A stretch of DNA of 64,000 bases. It comes from JBHHZJ01 sp046758005 (lineage in GTDB: Bacteria; Pseudomonadota; Alphaproteobacteria; Kiloniellales; J153). The stretch spans positions 11,046 to 75,045 of the forward strand of contig JBHHZJ010000004.1 in assembly GCA_046758005.1 (NCBI GenBank), read 5' to 3'. This document shows positions 54,246 to 64,000 of the stretch, piece by piece (the first letter of the stretch is position 1; each line of letters opens with the position of its first letter). The notes beneath the pieces are model-generated. The model did no database searches. It was not told where the DNA came from and was given only the letters and a program-made list of their open reading frames with translations. A program made the translations under genes and the position numbers.

Positions 54246-55622
54246 CTAGAAGAACTCGAGCTTGACCGCGAAGATCTTCTCGATCTTCTTGACCGCCGCC
54301 GTGGCCGCGAAGATGACGACCAAGTCGTTGGCGCGGATCACCGTTTCGCCCCGGGGGATGATGACCTCGTTGCCGCGCACGATCGCGCCGACCAGCACGC
54401 CTTCCGGCAGGTCCGCCTCGCGGATCGGCACGCCCACCAAGCTGGAGGTCTCGAGCGCCTCGGCCTCGATCACCTCGCCGAAGCCCTCGGTGAGCGAATA
54501 GACCGAGCGGATCCGGCCGCGGCGCACGTGCTGCAGGATGGTCGAGACCGTGATCGCGCGCGGGCTCACCACGGTGTCGATGCCCAGCGGGCCGACCAAC
54601 GGGCCGTAGGACGCCTTGTTGATCAGCGTCACCGCGCGCTGGCAGCCGTGGCGCTTGGCCAGAAGCGAGGCCAGGATGTTGACCTCGTCGTCGTTGGACA
54701 CCGCGATGATGGTCTCCGCCGTGGCGGCGCCCGCCTCGTCGAGGATCTCGGTATCCAGTGCGTTGCCGTGAATCACGACCGTGCGTTGCAAGTCCCTCGC
54801 CACGAACTCGGCCCGCTCCTTTTTGACCTCGATCAGCTTCATGGACACGTGCGGATGCGCCTTCTCGACCGCGGTGGCCAGGTTGAAGCCAATGTTGCCG
54901 CCGCCGACGACGATGACCCGCCGCGCCTCCTTCTCCTCGTGCCCGAAGGCCGCCATGGCCCGTTTCAAGTGCGCGGTTTCCGCAACGAAATACACGTCGT
55001 CCCCGGCCCGCAGCACGTCCTCCGGCTTCGGCACGATGCCCTGGCCGTCGCGCCAAATCCCGACGACGACGATATGAAGCTCGGGAAACAGCGCCGTCAG
55101 TTGGCGCAGCGGCGTCTCCAGGATCGGCGTCTCCTCGGTGCAATGGACGCCGATCATGCTGACCTTGCCGTTGGCGACCGGGTGCACGTCGAAGGCGCCA
55201 GGGATCTGCAAGCGCCGTTCGATGGCGCGGGCCACCTCGATTTCCGGCGAGATGATGACGTCGATCGGCATGTGATCGCGGCTGAACAGGTCCGACCACA
55301 TGGGATCGAGATAGCTGTGGTGCCGCACCCGCGCGATCTTGGTCGGCACGTCGAACATCGAATGGCAGATCTGGCAAGCCACCATGTTGACCTCGTCGGC
55401 GTAGGTGACGGCGATCACCATATCCGCATCGGACGCACCCGCCTGTTCCAACACGTCCGGATGCGAGGCGAAGCCGACCAGCCCCTTCACGTCGAGCGAT
55501 TCGGTGATCTTCGCGATCAGCTCCGGCGACTGGTCGATGACGGTGATGTCCGTGTCCTCGCCGGAAAGGTAACGCGCAATGTTGGAACCCACCTGGCCGG
55601 CGCCGCAGATGATGACCTGCAT
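54246..55622 (-). CDS. trkA: Trk system potassium uptake protein TrkA
   Basis: The 458-residue peripheral regulator of Trk/Ktr potassium channels has two TrkA_N (RCK) Rossmann modules: N-terminal ICGAGQVGSNIARYLSG and a second VVGGGNIGFNLATAVEK at about residue 235. Each is followed by a TrkA_C domain. NAD(H) or ATP is the expected ligand. It lies 33 bp after ntrX in the orientation of the operon, as in other alphaproteobacteria. Confidence 0.95.
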   Translation of the reverse strand: MQVIICGAGQVGSNIARYLSGEDTDITVIDQSPELIAKITESLDVKGLVGFASHPDVLEQAGASDADMVIAVTYADEVNMVACQICHSMFDVPTKIARVRHHSYLDPMWSDLFSRDHMPIDVIISPEIEVARAIERRLQIPGAFDVHPVANGKVSMIGVHCTEETPILETPLRQLTALFPELHIVVVGIWRDGQGIVPKPEDVLRAGDDVYFVAETAHLKRAMAAFGHEEKEARRVIVVGGGNIGFNLATAVEKAHPHVSMKLIEVKKERAEFVARDLQRTVVIHGNALDTEILDEAGAATAETIIAVSNDDEVNILASLLAKRHGCQRAVTLINKASYGPLVGPLGIDTVVSPRAITVSTILQHVRRGRIRSVYSLTEGFGEVIEAEALETSSLVGVPIREADLPEGVLVGAIVRGNEVIIPRGETVIRANDLVVIFAATAAVKKIEKIFAVKLEFF

Positions 55623-55655
55623 GTGAGAGGATCCAGCTGCGGAATCGAGCGCCGG

Positions 55656-57047
55656 TTACTGCCGATCCGGCGCGTTGATGCCGAGCGAGCGGAGCTTGCG
55701 ATGCAGCGCCGAACGCTCCATGCCGACGAAGCTCGCCGTGCGCGAAATGTTGCCGCCGAAACGCATGACCTGGGCCTCCAGGTAGCGGCGCTCGAACATT
55801 CCGCGCGCTTCGCGCAGCGGCAGCGACATCATCTCGGCCTTGGCGTCATCGCCCACGAACGAAGGCGCGATGGAGCCGATGTCGGCCGGCAGCATCTCCG
55901 AGCGGACCGGCTCGTCCGGGCCGCCTGGGGCCATGATGAGAATCCAGTCGATGACGTTGCGCAACTGGCGCACGTTCCCGGGCCAGTCGTAGGCCTGCAA
56001 CGTGGCCATCGCGTCCTCGCTCACGCGCCGGGCCGGCAGGCCGGCGACATCGGCGGCCCGGTCCATGAAGTGGCGCACCAGCGCCGGGATGTCCTCGCGC
56101 CGGTGGCGCAACGGCGGCACCGGCAGCGGGACGACGTTCACGCGGTAGAAGAGGTCCTCGCGGAACTGCCCAGCGCGCATCATCGCCTGCAAATCGCGGC
56201 TGGTCGAGGCGACGACCCGCACGTCGACCTCCACGCGGCGGCTGCCGCCTACGCGCTCGAAGGTCTGGTCCTGCAGGACCCGGACGATCTTGCCCTGCGT
56301 CTCGAGCGGCATGTCGGCCACCTCGTCGAGCAGGAGCGTGCCGCCGTGTGCCCGTTCGAACGTGCCGATGCGCCCCGGCGCGTCGGCGCCCTCCACACCC
56401 GCCTCGCAGCCGAAGAGAGCGAGCTCCAGGCGTTCGGGATTCATCGTCGCGCAATTGAGCACGACGAACGGCCCACCGGCGCGGTGCGACTTGGCGTGCA
56501 GGCTGCGGGCCGCCACTTCCTTGCCCACCCCCGCCGGCCCGGTGATCAGGACGCGGCTGCCCGTCGGCGCCACCTTGGCGATGGCCTGGCGCAACTGGTT
56601 GATCGCCGCGGAGGCGCCGATCAGCTCGGTCTCCGGGCCGGCGCGCAGGCGCAGATCCTCGTTCTCCAGACGCAGCTGGGCGGCCTCGATCGCGCGCTCG
56701 ATGACCAGGAGAAGGCGGTCGGCCTTGAACGGTTTTTCGATGAAGTCATAAGCGCCGAGCTTGATCGCGGCGACCGCGGTCTCGATCGTGCCGTGACCGC
56801 TGATCACCACAACCGGAACGCCGTGGTGCTCGTGCTTTATCACCTTGAGCAGCTGCAGCCCGTCGAGCGGACTGTTCTGCAGCCAGATGTCGAGAATCAC
56901 AAGGCTCGGGCGGCGGGTCGCCAGTTCCTCCAGGGTGCTGTCGCTGTCCGCCGCATCGCGGGTCGAGTAGCCTTCGTCGCGCAGGATGCCGGTGATCAAC
57001 ATCCTGATATCGGCTTCGTCATCGACAATCAGAATGTCACACGTCAT
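55656..57047 (-). CDS. ntrX: NtrX response regulator
   Basis: The 463-residue sigma54-type regulator has a receiver (phospho-acceptor D53 in ILDIWLQNS), an AAA+ domain (Walker A GPAGVGKE at 170-177, Walker B LLLDEVADMP) and a C-terminal Fis-type HTH (GGNISRTASFVGMERSALHRKLRSL). The GAFTGA loop used for sigma54 contact is absent: the region reads LFGCEAGVEG. This is characteristic of alphaproteobacterial NtrX, which often acts on sigma70-type promoters. It overlaps ntrY by four bases. Confidence 0.95.
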   Translation of the reverse strand: MTCDILIVDDEADIRMLITGILRDEGYSTRDAADSDSTLEELATRRPSLVILDIWLQNSPLDGLQLLKVIKHEHHGVPVVVISGHGTIETAVAAIKLGAYDFIEKPFKADRLLLVIERAIEAAQLRLENEDLRLRAGPETELIGASAAINQLRQAIAKVAPTGSRVLITGPAGVGKEVAARSLHAKSHRAGGPFVVLNCATMNPERLELALFGCEAGVEGADAPGRIGTFERAHGGTLLLDEVADMPLETQGKIVRVLQDQTFERVGGSRRVEVDVRVVASTSRDLQAMMRAGQFREDLFYRVNVVPLPVPPLRHRREDIPALVRHFMDRAADVAGLPARRVSEDAMATLQAYDWPGNVRQLRNVIDWILIMAPGGPDEPVRSEMLPADIGSIAPSFVGDDAKAEMMSLPLREARGMFERRYLEAQVMRFGGNISRTASFVGMERSALHRKLRSLGINAPDRQ

Positions 57048-59383
57048 GGATCCGCGCTTTCGCTTTCACGGCCGAACCCGCCGGGCAGGGCGGAATCGGC
57101 CTGATTATCCGGCAACGGGAATAGCAGACGAACACGGGCTCCGCCACCCGGACGATCCGAGAGTTGCACGTTACCGCCGTGGTCCTCCATGATCTTCTTT
57201 ACGATCGCCAGCCCGAGCCCGGTGCCTTCAGCCCGAGTCGTGACGTAGGGTTCGGTCAGAAGGTGCCGTTCCGTCTTGGGCAGGCCGCAGCCGTTGTCTT
57301 CCACCTCGATCGACCACGCGCCGTCGCCGTCGATCAGCCGCACGCTGACCTGGCCCGGCGGCGCGGGCTGGTCGGCTTGCCTCGGCCGGCGCTCGATCGC
57401 ATCGACCGCGTTCTGCAGCAGGTTGGTCAGGGCGCGGCCGATCTGCTCGCGGTCGCAGGTGACGACCACCGGGCGGTCCACCGCCTCGACGGCGAAAGCG
57501 ATGTCGGGATGGGCTGCCTGCTGCAGAAACAGGGCCTGGCGGACCAGCTCGGCCAAGTCCTCCTCCGCCATGACCGGCGCCGGCATGCGGGCGAAGGAGG
57601 AGAACTCGTCCACCATGCGGCCGATGTCGCCGACGTGGCGGACGATCGTGTCGGTGCAGGTCTGGAACGTCTTCGGGTCGCTGCGGATCTCCCCGAGGTA
57701 CTTGCGCTTGAGCCGTTCGGCGGAAAGCTGGATCGGCGTCAGGGGATTCTTGATCTCATGGGCGATGCGCCGGGCGACATCCGCCCACGCCGCCTTGCGC
57801 TGAGCCGACAACAGCTCGGTGATGTCATCGAAGGTGACGACGAATCCGGTGATACCCGCGTCGTCCACCTCGGCCGCAATGCGCACCAGCAGCCGGCGCG
57901 TCGTGCCGTCGGCGCGCGCCAGCGCGATCGTGCGTTCGGCGCGCTGCTTGGGCCGGCGACGCGCCACGGCCAGAAGATCGGCCATCTCGGGGACCACCTC
58001 TTTCAGTCTCTTGCCGCGAAGCGCGTCCGGCTCGGCCGACAGCAGGCCGCAGGCCGAGCGGTTCGGCAGCGTGACCACGCCGGTCTTGTCCAATCCGATC
58101 ACGCCGGCGGAGACCCCGCCCAGCACGGCCTCGATGAACCGGGTGCGGTGACCGAGCTGCCGGTTGGCCTCGAGCAGCTCGTGGCGCTGGCTGTCCAATT
58201 CGCCGGTCATGCGGTTGAACGCCCGCGCGAGCGAGCCGATTTCGCCCAGGTTTTCCTGTTCGTCCACGCGGGCCTTCAGGTCGCCGGAGCCGACCCGGTC
58301 CGCGGCGGCGATCAGTTTGCCGATCGGGCGCGACAGATGCGTGGCGAAGGCGAGGCCGACCCAGACCGCCGCGAGCAGAAGCATCAGCGCGACGACCACG
58401 AAGATCAGAGCGAAGGTCACCTGCAAATCCGAGCGCTTGCCCTCCAGCTCCTCGTAAAGCTTCACGGCGTTTTCGGTGCGGTCGATGTGGCCGAGCACTC
58501 GCGGGTCGATCATGCGCCCGATGTAGAGGAAGGCGTCCGCGAAGCCGTCAAGGCGGACCAGCGCGCGTACGCGATCCTCGGTGTCCGCGGTCAGGATCAC
58601 GACCTCGCCCTCCTCGGCCCGCTTGAGCGCCCACTCAGGAATCTCGGGGTCGAACTCGAGCAGCAGGCTGTACCCGGCCATGCCGAGAACCCGGCCGGAG
58701 CGGTCGAAGACGAGCGCCTCGCTCAGCGAGCGGGCGCCGACCTGCGCCGCCAGGACCCGGCTGGCCAACTGCGGGTTGAGCGCGAGGGACACGCCCTGCC
58801 GGTTCAGTTCCTGCGCCACCGCCAGGGCGTCCGTGCTGATCGTCTGCCGGTGCTCCTCGAGGTAGGACTGCGCCACCGCGAAGGACGCCTCGACCGCGGT
58901 CCTGACCCGATCGCTGAACCAGCCTTGCAGGCCGAAATCGAACAACAGGACCGAGAAGGTCGCGATCACGATCGTGGGGGTCACCGAAACGAGGCTGAAC
59001 AGCGCGGCCAGGCGGACGTGCAGGTGCGCGCCCGCCAGGCCGCGCCTGTGCGCCGCCCACAGGATCACCAGACGCCTGACGATCAGGGCGCTCAGGCCGA
59101 GCAGCAGGATCAGGTCCAGATTGAGCAGGAGCAGCACCGACCACGGGTCGACCGCCACGGGCAGGTGGCCGGTCATCGCCATGAACGTGACCGCGCCCGC
59201 GACCACCGCGCCGATCAGGAACGCGATGGCCAGCGTGCGCTCCAGGTTCACCCGGCCCGCCCAGGCGCCGAACCGGCGGAGGACCCCCGGCGGCGCGGCC
59301 GGCACCCGCTCGGATGCGAGGCCCGCGTCGCCGGGCGGGCTCAGGCCGGGAGAAGGTTCGGCGATCTGTTGTAAATTTGCCAC
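57044..59383 (-). CDS. ntrY: NtrY sensor histidine kinase
   Basis: The 779-residue kinase has three to four N-terminal membrane segments and an extracytoplasmic loop, then another helix, HAMP (SRPIGKLIAAADRVGSGDL), PAS (RTRFIEAVLGGVSAGVIGLDKTG), HisKA (VARRIAHEIKNPLTPIQLSAERL) and HATPase (NLLQNAVDAI, VEDNGCGLP, GTGLGLAIV). Layout and length are normal. It pairs with NtrX to respond to nitrogen and redox state and lies 4 bp upstream of ntrC in the operon. Residues 1-30 are Pro/Ala-rich. Confidence 0.95.
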   Translation of the reverse strand: MANLQQIAEPSPGLSPPGDAGLASERVPAAPPGVLRRFGAWAGRVNLERTLAIAFLIGAVVAGAVTFMAMTGHLPVAVDPWSVLLLLNLDLILLLGLSALIVRRLVILWAAHRRGLAGAHLHVRLAALFSLVSVTPTIVIATFSVLLFDFGLQGWFSDRVRTAVEASFAVAQSYLEEHRQTISTDALAVAQELNRQGVSLALNPQLASRVLAAQVGARSLSEALVFDRSGRVLGMAGYSLLLEFDPEIPEWALKRAEEGEVVILTADTEDRVRALVRLDGFADAFLYIGRMIDPRVLGHIDRTENAVKLYEELEGKRSDLQVTFALIFVVVALMLLLAAVWVGLAFATHLSRPIGKLIAAADRVGSGDLKARVDEQENLGEIGSLARAFNRMTGELDSQRHELLEANRQLGHRTRFIEAVLGGVSAGVIGLDKTGVVTLPNRSACGLLSAEPDALRGKRLKEVVPEMADLLAVARRRPKQRAERTIALARADGTTRRLLVRIAAEVDDAGITGFVVTFDDITELLSAQRKAAWADVARRIAHEIKNPLTPIQLSAERLKRKYLGEIRSDPKTFQTCTDTIVRHVGDIGRMVDEFSSFARMPAPVMAEEDLAELVRQALFLQQAAHPDIAFAVEAVDRPVVVTCDREQIGRALTNLLQNAVDAIERRPRQADQPAPPGQVSVRLIDGDGAWSIEVEDNGCGLPKTERHLLTEPYVTTRAEGTGLGLAIVKKIMEDHGGNVQLSDRPGGGARVRLLFPLPDNQADSALPGGFGRESESADP

Positions 59384-59387
59384 AGAG

Positions 59388-60842
59388 CTATTTAATGCCG
59401 CGAACCACCTGGATGTCCAGATCGCGGATCTTCTTGCGCAACGTATTGCGGTTGAGTCCGAGGAGCTTGGCTGCCCGAACCTGGTTGCCGCGCGTGGCCG
59501 CCAGCGACAGCTCGATCAAGGGCCGCTCGACCTCGCGCAGGACGCGGTCGTACAGGCCGGAGGCCGGCAGCCCTTCCTGGTGGGCGAAGAAATAGTCGTT
59601 GAGCTGGCGCTCGACCGCGCTGCCGAGCGATTCGCCGACCGGCCCGGCGGTCGCCACCGGGTCGCCCGGCATGTCGGTCAGCTCCGCGCGGATGACCTCG
59701 CGGCCGATCACGTCCTGGCTGTACAGCGCGGCGAGGCGGCGGATCAGGTTCTCCAACTCGCGCACGTTGCCCGGCCAGCGGTAGGCCTGAAGCGCGGCCA
59801 GGGCGTCGGCATCCAGGGTCTTGGGCGGCAGGCCCTCCTCCCGGGCCTGGGCGAAGAAGTGGCGGATGAGCTCGGGGATGTCCTGGGCCCGCTCGCGCAA
59901 GGGCGGCAGCCGGATCGGCACCACGTTGAGGCGGTAGAAGAGGTCATCGCGGAACAGGCCCTGACGGACCATGTGGCGCAGGTCGCGGTGCGTGGCCGCA
60001 ATGATACGCACGTCGGCCCGGATCGGCGTGCGGCCGCCAACGGTAGTGTACTCGCCTTCCTGCAGGACCCGAAGCAGCCGCGTCTGGGCCTCGAGCGGCA
60101 TGTCGCCGATCTCGTCCAGGAACAGCGTCCCGCCGGCGGCCTGCTCGAAACGGCCGGCGTAGCGGGTGCCCGCGCCGGTGAAGGCACCCTTCTCGTGCCC
60201 GAAAAGCTCGCTTTCGATGAGTTCACGCGGGATTGCCGCCATGTTGATGGCGACGAATGGCCCGTGGCGCCGCCTGCCGTAGTCGTGCAGGGCGCGCGCC
60301 ACGAGCTCCTTGCCCGTGCCGGATTCGCCGTAGATCGTGACGGTCAGATCGGTGCCCATGAGCCGGGCCAGCGTCCGATAGATGTCCTGCATCGCCGGCG
60401 AGCGGCCGATCAGCGGCAGGGCCTCTTCGTCCCGCGGCGGGACCGCCGCCTCCGCGCCGTCCGGCGCCCGCGCCTGCGGCTCGGACAGGGCGCGGTCCAC
60501 GATCGCGATCAGCTCGCGCAGGTCGAACGGCTTCGGGAGGTATTCGAAGGCGCCGCGTTCGGCTGCCTTGACCGCGGTCAGCAGCGTGCTGCGGGCGCTC
60601 ATCACGATGATGCGCAGGTTCGGCCGCAGCTTCTTGATCCGGGGGATGAGGTCGAGGCCGTTCTCGTCGGGCATGACCACGTCGGTGATCACCAGGTCGC
60701 CCTCGCCCGCCTCGATCCACCTCCAAAGGCCGGCCGCCGTGCCGGTCGTGCGGACGTCGTGTCCCTGCCGGCCGAGCGCCTGGCTCAGCACGGTGCGAAT
60801 CGCGCGATCGTCGTCCGCGACCAGGATCGTGGCGCCGCTCAT
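59388..60842 (-). CDS. ntrC: Nitrogen regulator NtrC (NR-I)
   Basis: The 484-residue bacterial enhancer-binding protein has a receiver with D54 (VITDVVMP), an AAA+ domain with Walker A GESGTGKE (172-179) and an intact GAFTGA loop (219-224), so sigma54 activation is expected. A Fis-type HTH at the C-terminus reads [23 protein letters not shown]. The ATG at 60842 overlaps the ntrB stop as ATGA, giving coupled translation. The canonical partner is NtrB. Confidence 0.96.
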   Translation of the reverse strand: MSGATILVADDDRAIRTVLSQALGRQGHDVRTTGTAAGLWRWIEAGEGDLVITDVVMPDENGLDLIPRIKKLRPNLRIIVMSARSTLLTAVKAAERGAFEYLPKPFDLRELIAIVDRALSEPQARAPDGAEAAVPPRDEEALPLIGRSPAMQDIYRTLARLMGTDLTVTIYGESGTGKELVARALHDYGRRRHGPFVAINMAAIPRELIESELFGHEKGAFTGAGTRYAGRFEQAAGGTLFLDEIGDMPLEAQTRLLRVLQEGEYTTVGGRTPIRADVRIIAATHRDLRHMVRQGLFRDDLFYRLNVVPIRLPPLRERAQDIPELIRHFFAQAREEGLPPKTLDADALAALQAYRWPGNVRELENLIRRLAALYSQDVIGREVIRAELTDMPGDPVATAGPVGESLGSAVERQLNDYFFAHQEGLPASGLYDRVLREVERPLIELSLAATRGNQVRAAKLLGLNRNTLRKKIRDLDIQVVRGIK

Positions 60843-61960
60843 GCCTCTTGCCCCTCCTTGGGGGCCATGGGCAACTTCATGCGCACGACGGTGCGCCGCG
60901 GCTCGCTGTCCAGCTCGATCACGCCGCCGTGGTCCCCGACGATCTTGGCCACGAGCGCCAGTCCGAGGCCCTTGCCGCCGATCTTGGTCGTGACGAACGG
61001 CTCGAACAGGTGGGCGCGCAGGTCGTCCGGAATCCCGCTGCCGTTGTCCCCAACGCTGATGCACAGCGGCAGGTCGACCCGACCGTCGGCCCCGGGCACG
61101 GCCAGGCGGACGCCCTGCTCGTAGCGGGTCGACAGCACGATCTTCCCGCCCTCGGGGGGCACGGCCTCGGCGGCGTTCTTGACCAGGTTCAGCAGCGCCT
61201 GCACTAGCAGGTCGCGCTTGCCGTATACCGGCGGCAGCGACGGATCGTAGCTCTCGACGAAACGGATGTGGCGCGCGAAGCCGCTGTGCGCCAGCTTGCG
61301 CACGTGGCTCAATACCTCGTGGATGTTGACCGCCTCGCGCTCGAGCGGGCGGTCGTCGGTGAACATCTCCATGCGGTCCACGAGGGCCACGATCCGGTCC
61401 GCCTCGTCGCAGATGAGGCGGGTCAGCTCCCGGTCCCCGGGGTCGGCATTCTGTTCGACAAGCTGGGCGGCGCCGCGGATACCGGAAAGCGGGTTCTTCA
61501 CCTCGTGGGCCAGCATGGCCGCCATAGCGGTCACCGAGCGTGCCGCGTTGCGGTGGATGAGCTGGTCGTCGATCTTGCGCGCGATCGAGCGTTCCTGGAT
61601 CGAGACAACGACCCCGCCCGCGGGATCGTCGATGGCGGCGAGCGCGACCGAGACGAAGTGCGCGCCGATCTTGGGGCTCTCGATAGTGATCCCGTACTCG
61701 GACATGGAGTGGCCGCGTTTGCGGACCTGCGCGATCAGGCCGAAAACCGGGCTGTCCGGCGGCAGGAACCGATCGAGCGCACCACCGAGCAGGGCCGTCA
61801 CGCCGGTCTGGAAAAACTGCTCGGCGGCCTGATTGGCGTAGGCGAGACGGCCGGCTTCGTCGACCACGAACACCGGCGCCGGCAAGGCGTTGAGGATCCC
61901 CGACGGGTCGGCCGAGGAATCCGGCCAGCGCAAGGCAGTCCCTGCCGACCCCCGGGCCAT
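60839..61960 (-). CDS. ntrB: Nitrogen regulation sensor kinase NtrB (NR-II)
   Basis: The 373-residue soluble kinase/phosphatase has an N-terminal PAS ([21 protein letters not shown]), HisKA with the phospho-accepting H152 ([13 protein letters not shown]) and HATPase_c ([26 protein letters not shown]). It is controlled by PII in other bacteria. The start at 61960 overlaps the dusB stop by one base (TAATG). Earlier frame codons to 62089 have no coding character. Confidence 0.95.
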   Translation of the reverse strand: MARGSAGTALRWPDSSADPSGILNALPAPVFVVDEAGRLAYANQAAEQFFQTGVTALLGGALDRFLPPDSPVFGLIAQVRKRGHSMSEYGITIESPKIGAHFVSVALAAIDDPAGGVVVSIQERSIARKIDDQLIHRNAARSVTAMAAMLAHEVKNPLSGIRGAAQLVEQNADPGDRELTRLICDEADRIVALVDRMEMFTDDRPLEREAVNIHEVLSHVRKLAHSGFARHIRFVESYDPSLPPVYGKRDLLVQALLNLVKNAAEAVPPEGGKIVLSTRYEQGVRLAVPGADGRVDLPLCISVGDNGSGIPDDLRAHLFEPFVTTKIGGKGLGLALVAKIVGDHGGVIELDSEPRRTVVRMKLPMAPKEGQEA

Positions 61961-62946
61961 TACGCCACCGCCCGCTCGATGTGTCGGGCGTAAAACGCCC
62001 GGATCATGTCCTTGACGCGGCCCGGATCCTCCTCGCGGTTGACGGCGACGCGGAATCCGGCCCCGCCCGGCAGGCCCTTGGAATACCACGCCACATGCTT
62101 GCGCGCGACGCGCACGCCGCGATGCGCACCGTGGTGCTCCAGCATCGCTTCGTAATGCGCCAGCACGAGGCCGAGCTGCTCGGCGAGCGGCGGCTCAGGG
62201 AGGGCTTGTCCCGTCCTGAGGACGTGGATTGCCTGGCGCAGGAACCAGGGCCGGCCGGTCGCTCCGCGGCCGATCATGACGCCGTCCGCGCGCGAGGCGC
62301 GGAGCGCATGGGCCACGTCGCGCAGGCTGCGGATATCGCCGTTGACCACGACCGGAATCCGCACGGCCTCCTTGACCCGGCGCACGAAGGCCCAGTCGGC
62401 ATCCCCGCCGTATAATTGGCATCGGGTGCGTCCGTGTACGGTCACCATGCGCACGCCGCAATCCTCCGCGATCCGGGCGAGCTCCGGCGCGTTCCGGTTG
62501 GCCTCATCCCAGCCGGTGCGCATCTTGAGGGTCACCGGCACGCGCACCGCCTTGACCGTCGCCTCGAGGATGCGCCGGGCGAGCCCGGGCTCGCGCATGA
62601 GCGCGGAGCCGGCATCCTTGTTGACGACCTTCTTGACCGGGCAGCCGAAGTTGATGTCGATAATCTTGGCGCCGAGGCCCGCGCACAGGCGCGCCGCCTC
62701 GGCCATGACCTCCGGCTCGCAGCCGGCGAGCTGCACGGCCATGGGCTGCTCGTCGGCGCCGCCGTCCGCCATCTTCATGGATTCGCGCGTCTTGCGGATG
62801 ACCGCTTGGCTGGCGATCATCTCGGATACGACGAGCCCGGCGCCCAACCGCTTGACCAGGCGGCGGAACGGCCGGTCTGTCACCCCGGACATGGGCGCCA
62901 GGATCACCGGGTCTTCGATGCGGACGTTGCCGAGTGTTATGCCCAT
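61960..62946 (-). CDS. dusB: tRNA-dihydrouridine synthase DusB
   Basis: The 328-residue FMN enzyme reduces uridines in tRNA. N-terminal [18 protein letters not shown], the catalytic Cys in [37 protein letters not shown] and VNGDI are all in place. It heads the ntrBC operon, as in enteric and alphaproteobacterial genomes. A 102-bp gap (62947-63048) separates it from the next gene on the same strand and should carry the operon promoter. Confidence 0.95.
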   Translation of the reverse strand: MGITLGNVRIEDPVILAPMSGVTDRPFRRLVKRLGAGLVVSEMIASQAVIRKTRESMKMADGGADEQPMAVQLAGCEPEVMAEAARLCAGLGAKIIDINFGCPVKKVVNKDAGSALMREPGLARRILEATVKAVRVPVTLKMRTGWDEANRNAPELARIAEDCGVRMVTVHGRTRCQLYGGDADWAFVRRVKEAVRIPVVVNGDIRSLRDVAHALRASRADGVMIGRGATGRPWFLRQAIHVLRTGQALPEPPLAEQLGLVLAHYEAMLEHHGAHRGVRVARKHVAWYSKGLPGGAGFRVAVNREEDPGRVKDMIRAFYARHIERAVA

Positions 62947-63048
62947 TTCTTAGGCAGAACGGAGAATTGCCTAATGTCTGGGCCTTTTACTCCGAATGTC
63001 GAGGCGTGCAAAGGGAAAATCGGACGCTACGACACGCGGAACCTCAGG

Positions 63049-63852
63049 TCAGCCGATGAGCACGTCGGTAACGAACTTCACCCCCGGGTAGGCCAGGGTG
63101 AGGAGCAGGTAGGCGAGCAGGACGAGCCGGGCGGCCCGCTGGCCGCGCAGGCCGGTGCGCTGGTGCACGACCAGCAGCAGGCCGATCACCGCGAAGGCCA
63201 GGATCGACAGCAGGGTCTTGTGGTCGAACTCCAACAGATGCCCGCTGGTCAGGCGCTGCTCGGCCATGCCGGTCAGGATACCGAGCGCGAGCACACCCTC
63301 GGAAGCGGCGAGCAGACGCAACTGAAGCCGGGAGGCGTCGGAGATCGAGGGCAGCCGGTGCGTGAGCGCGCTCGGCCGCTTGCGCTTGACCGCGCGCTCC
63401 TGGAGCAGCACGGCGGCGCCGGCGACGGCGGCGATCGTGCACAGGCCGTAGGTCGCCACCGAGACCGCGATGTGGGCCGTCAACCAGGCATCGGGCGGCG
63501 CCGAAAGGCCGGCCCGCCCCGGCACGTTGCTCCAGACCGTGGCGAGCACGCCGAGCAGGAGCAGATACGGCAACAGGAGCGGCATCAGCCGCCATGCCTC
63601 GCGGTCGATCAAGGCCAAAAGCGCGAAAATCGCCATGCTGGCCGCGACCGAGATCCACAACGCGAGGGACAGGCCGGTCTGCCAGGTGTCGCCAAGCTGG
63701 GCCACGGCGGCTGCGGTCGGGCCGGCCACGGCGGCCGCGGTCACGGCCCAGAACACGACGTCGGGCCGCGGCGCCTCGCGCCGGTAGGACAGCACCGAGC
63801 CCGGCACGAGGGAAATCAAACCGGAGAGGCTGAGGAACAACGCCTTGGGCAT
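63049..63852 (-). CDS. CcsA/YpjD-like cytochrome c assembly family membrane protein
   Basis: This 267-residue protein has eight hydrophobic segments. The conserved features are a Trp-rich ATVWSNVPG segment, the periplasmic HIAVSVATYGL His, an LLQERAVKRKRP loop and a final LEFDHKTLLSILAF helix with His. This is the CcsA/HemX/YpjD (PF01578) pattern of heme-handling or metal-homeostasis proteins. In alphaproteobacteria a gene of this type is often near signal-recognition or tRNA-modification genes. It could also be related to the CorE/YpjD metal-transport helper. It lies 102 bp upstream of dusB. Confidence 0.82.
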   Translation of the reverse strand: MPKALFLSLSGLISLVPGSVLSYRREAPRPDVVFWAVTAAAVAGPTAAAVAQLGDTWQTGLSLALWISVAASMAIFALLALIDREAWRLMPLLLPYLLLLGVLATVWSNVPGRAGLSAPPDAWLTAHIAVSVATYGLCTIAAVAGAAVLLQERAVKRKRPSALTHRLPSISDASRLQLRLLAASEGVLALGILTGMAEQRLTSGHLLEFDHKTLLSILAFAVIGLLLVVHQRTGLRGQRAARLVLLAYLLLTLAYPGVKFVTDVLIG

Positions 63853-63950
63853 GGTCCATTATAGGAGCTTGTCCGCGCCCTCGGCCACAGTCGTGCGTTT
63901 CGCCCGCGTGAAAATCCGCACTTGGCCCGCCCGGTGCACATGACTGGAGC

Positions 63951-64000
63951 AGATCCGGGTCGATGAGAATCGCCCGAAGGCGGTTCATCGACCCGGATCT
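63951..64000. repeat. Long near-perfect hairpin at the right window edge
   Basis: AGATCCGGGTCGATGA (63951-63966) is the exact reverse complement of 63985-64000. Inside, after a two-base bulge at 63967-63968, ATCGCC (63969-63974) pairs with GGCGGT (63979-63984, one wobble) around a CGAA loop. About 22 pairs form in total. The T-run of an intrinsic terminator is not in view, and the element reaches the last base of the window. Confidence 0.75.

Noticed and set aside
52699..55377. Minus-strand 892-codon frame including the HAD gene
   Set aside because: Only the 3' part (from the GTG at 53352) is coding; the rest overlaps dat and trkA out of frame.
53421..57104. Plus-strand 1227-codon frame opposite dat, trkA and ntrX
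   Set aside because: It is antisense to three intact genes of known family; long open frames arise opposite GC-rich genes.

Overview
The window is GC-rich chromosomal DNA from an alphaproteobacterium, most likely Rhodospirillales-like. The best evidence is the contiguous minus-strand block dusB-ntrB-ntrC-ntrY-ntrX-trkA-dat-hfq-hflX at the right end, an order characteristic of that class. Housekeeping genes such as tmk-holB-metG-tatD also follow a common alphaproteobacterial order. I see no rRNA, tRNA, CRISPR array, transposase or prophage gene.

Layout. 1-4250 (minus): a module of an AEC-type carrier, a fumarylacetoacetate-hydrolase-family enzyme, an orphan ABC-type periplasmic binding protein and a double-Cache sensor cut by the left edge, read from an AT-rich leader. 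4251-5150: an AT-rich gap, then two very small ORFs with their own candidate promoter and terminator. 5325-9939 (plus): cell-envelope genes (ElyC/YdcF-like, MltB-type transglycosylase, RlpA, D,D-carboxypeptidase). 9992-14962 (plus): tmk, holB, metG, tatD and an MBL-fold hydrolase in a tight operon. 15302-17524 (minus): an FtsZ whose C-terminal tail is replaced by a long linker and Sel1-like repeats, divergent from mazG. 18775-22136 (minus): a HupE/UreJ-like membrane protein, an exported MBL protein and a beta-hydroxyacid dehydrogenase.

22137-50000 holds a dispersed organosulfonate (taurine-type) catabolic system: xsc, a TauE/SafE exporter, ackA, pta and citrate synthase on the left. On the right are a MocR/TauR-type regulator, a Tat-exported binding protein with a PotABC-like transporter, an omega-amino-acid:pyruvate aminotransferase, a hydroxyacid-oxoacid transhydrogenase homologue, alanine dehydrogenase and a dimethylglycine-dehydrogenase-like flavoprotein. 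A cyclase-AAA-TPR regulator and an orphan histidine kinase lie between the two halves. Inferred flow: import, optional N-demethylation, transamination to sulfoacetaldehyde with Ald regenerating pyruvate, Xsc cleavage to sulfite plus acetyl phosphate, then Pta and citrate synthase into the TCA cycle, with sulfite exported. Four promoters in this region share a direct repeat with a fixed 13-bp spacer placed 19-21 bp before a candidate -10 box, which ties the pieces into one probable regulon.

50017-62946 (minus): an IMPase-family phosphatase, hflX, hfq, a HAD phosphatase, dat, trkA, the ntrYX and ntrBC two-component systems and dusB. 63049-63852 is a CcsA/YpjD-like membrane protein, and the last 50 bases form a long, nearly perfect hairpin.
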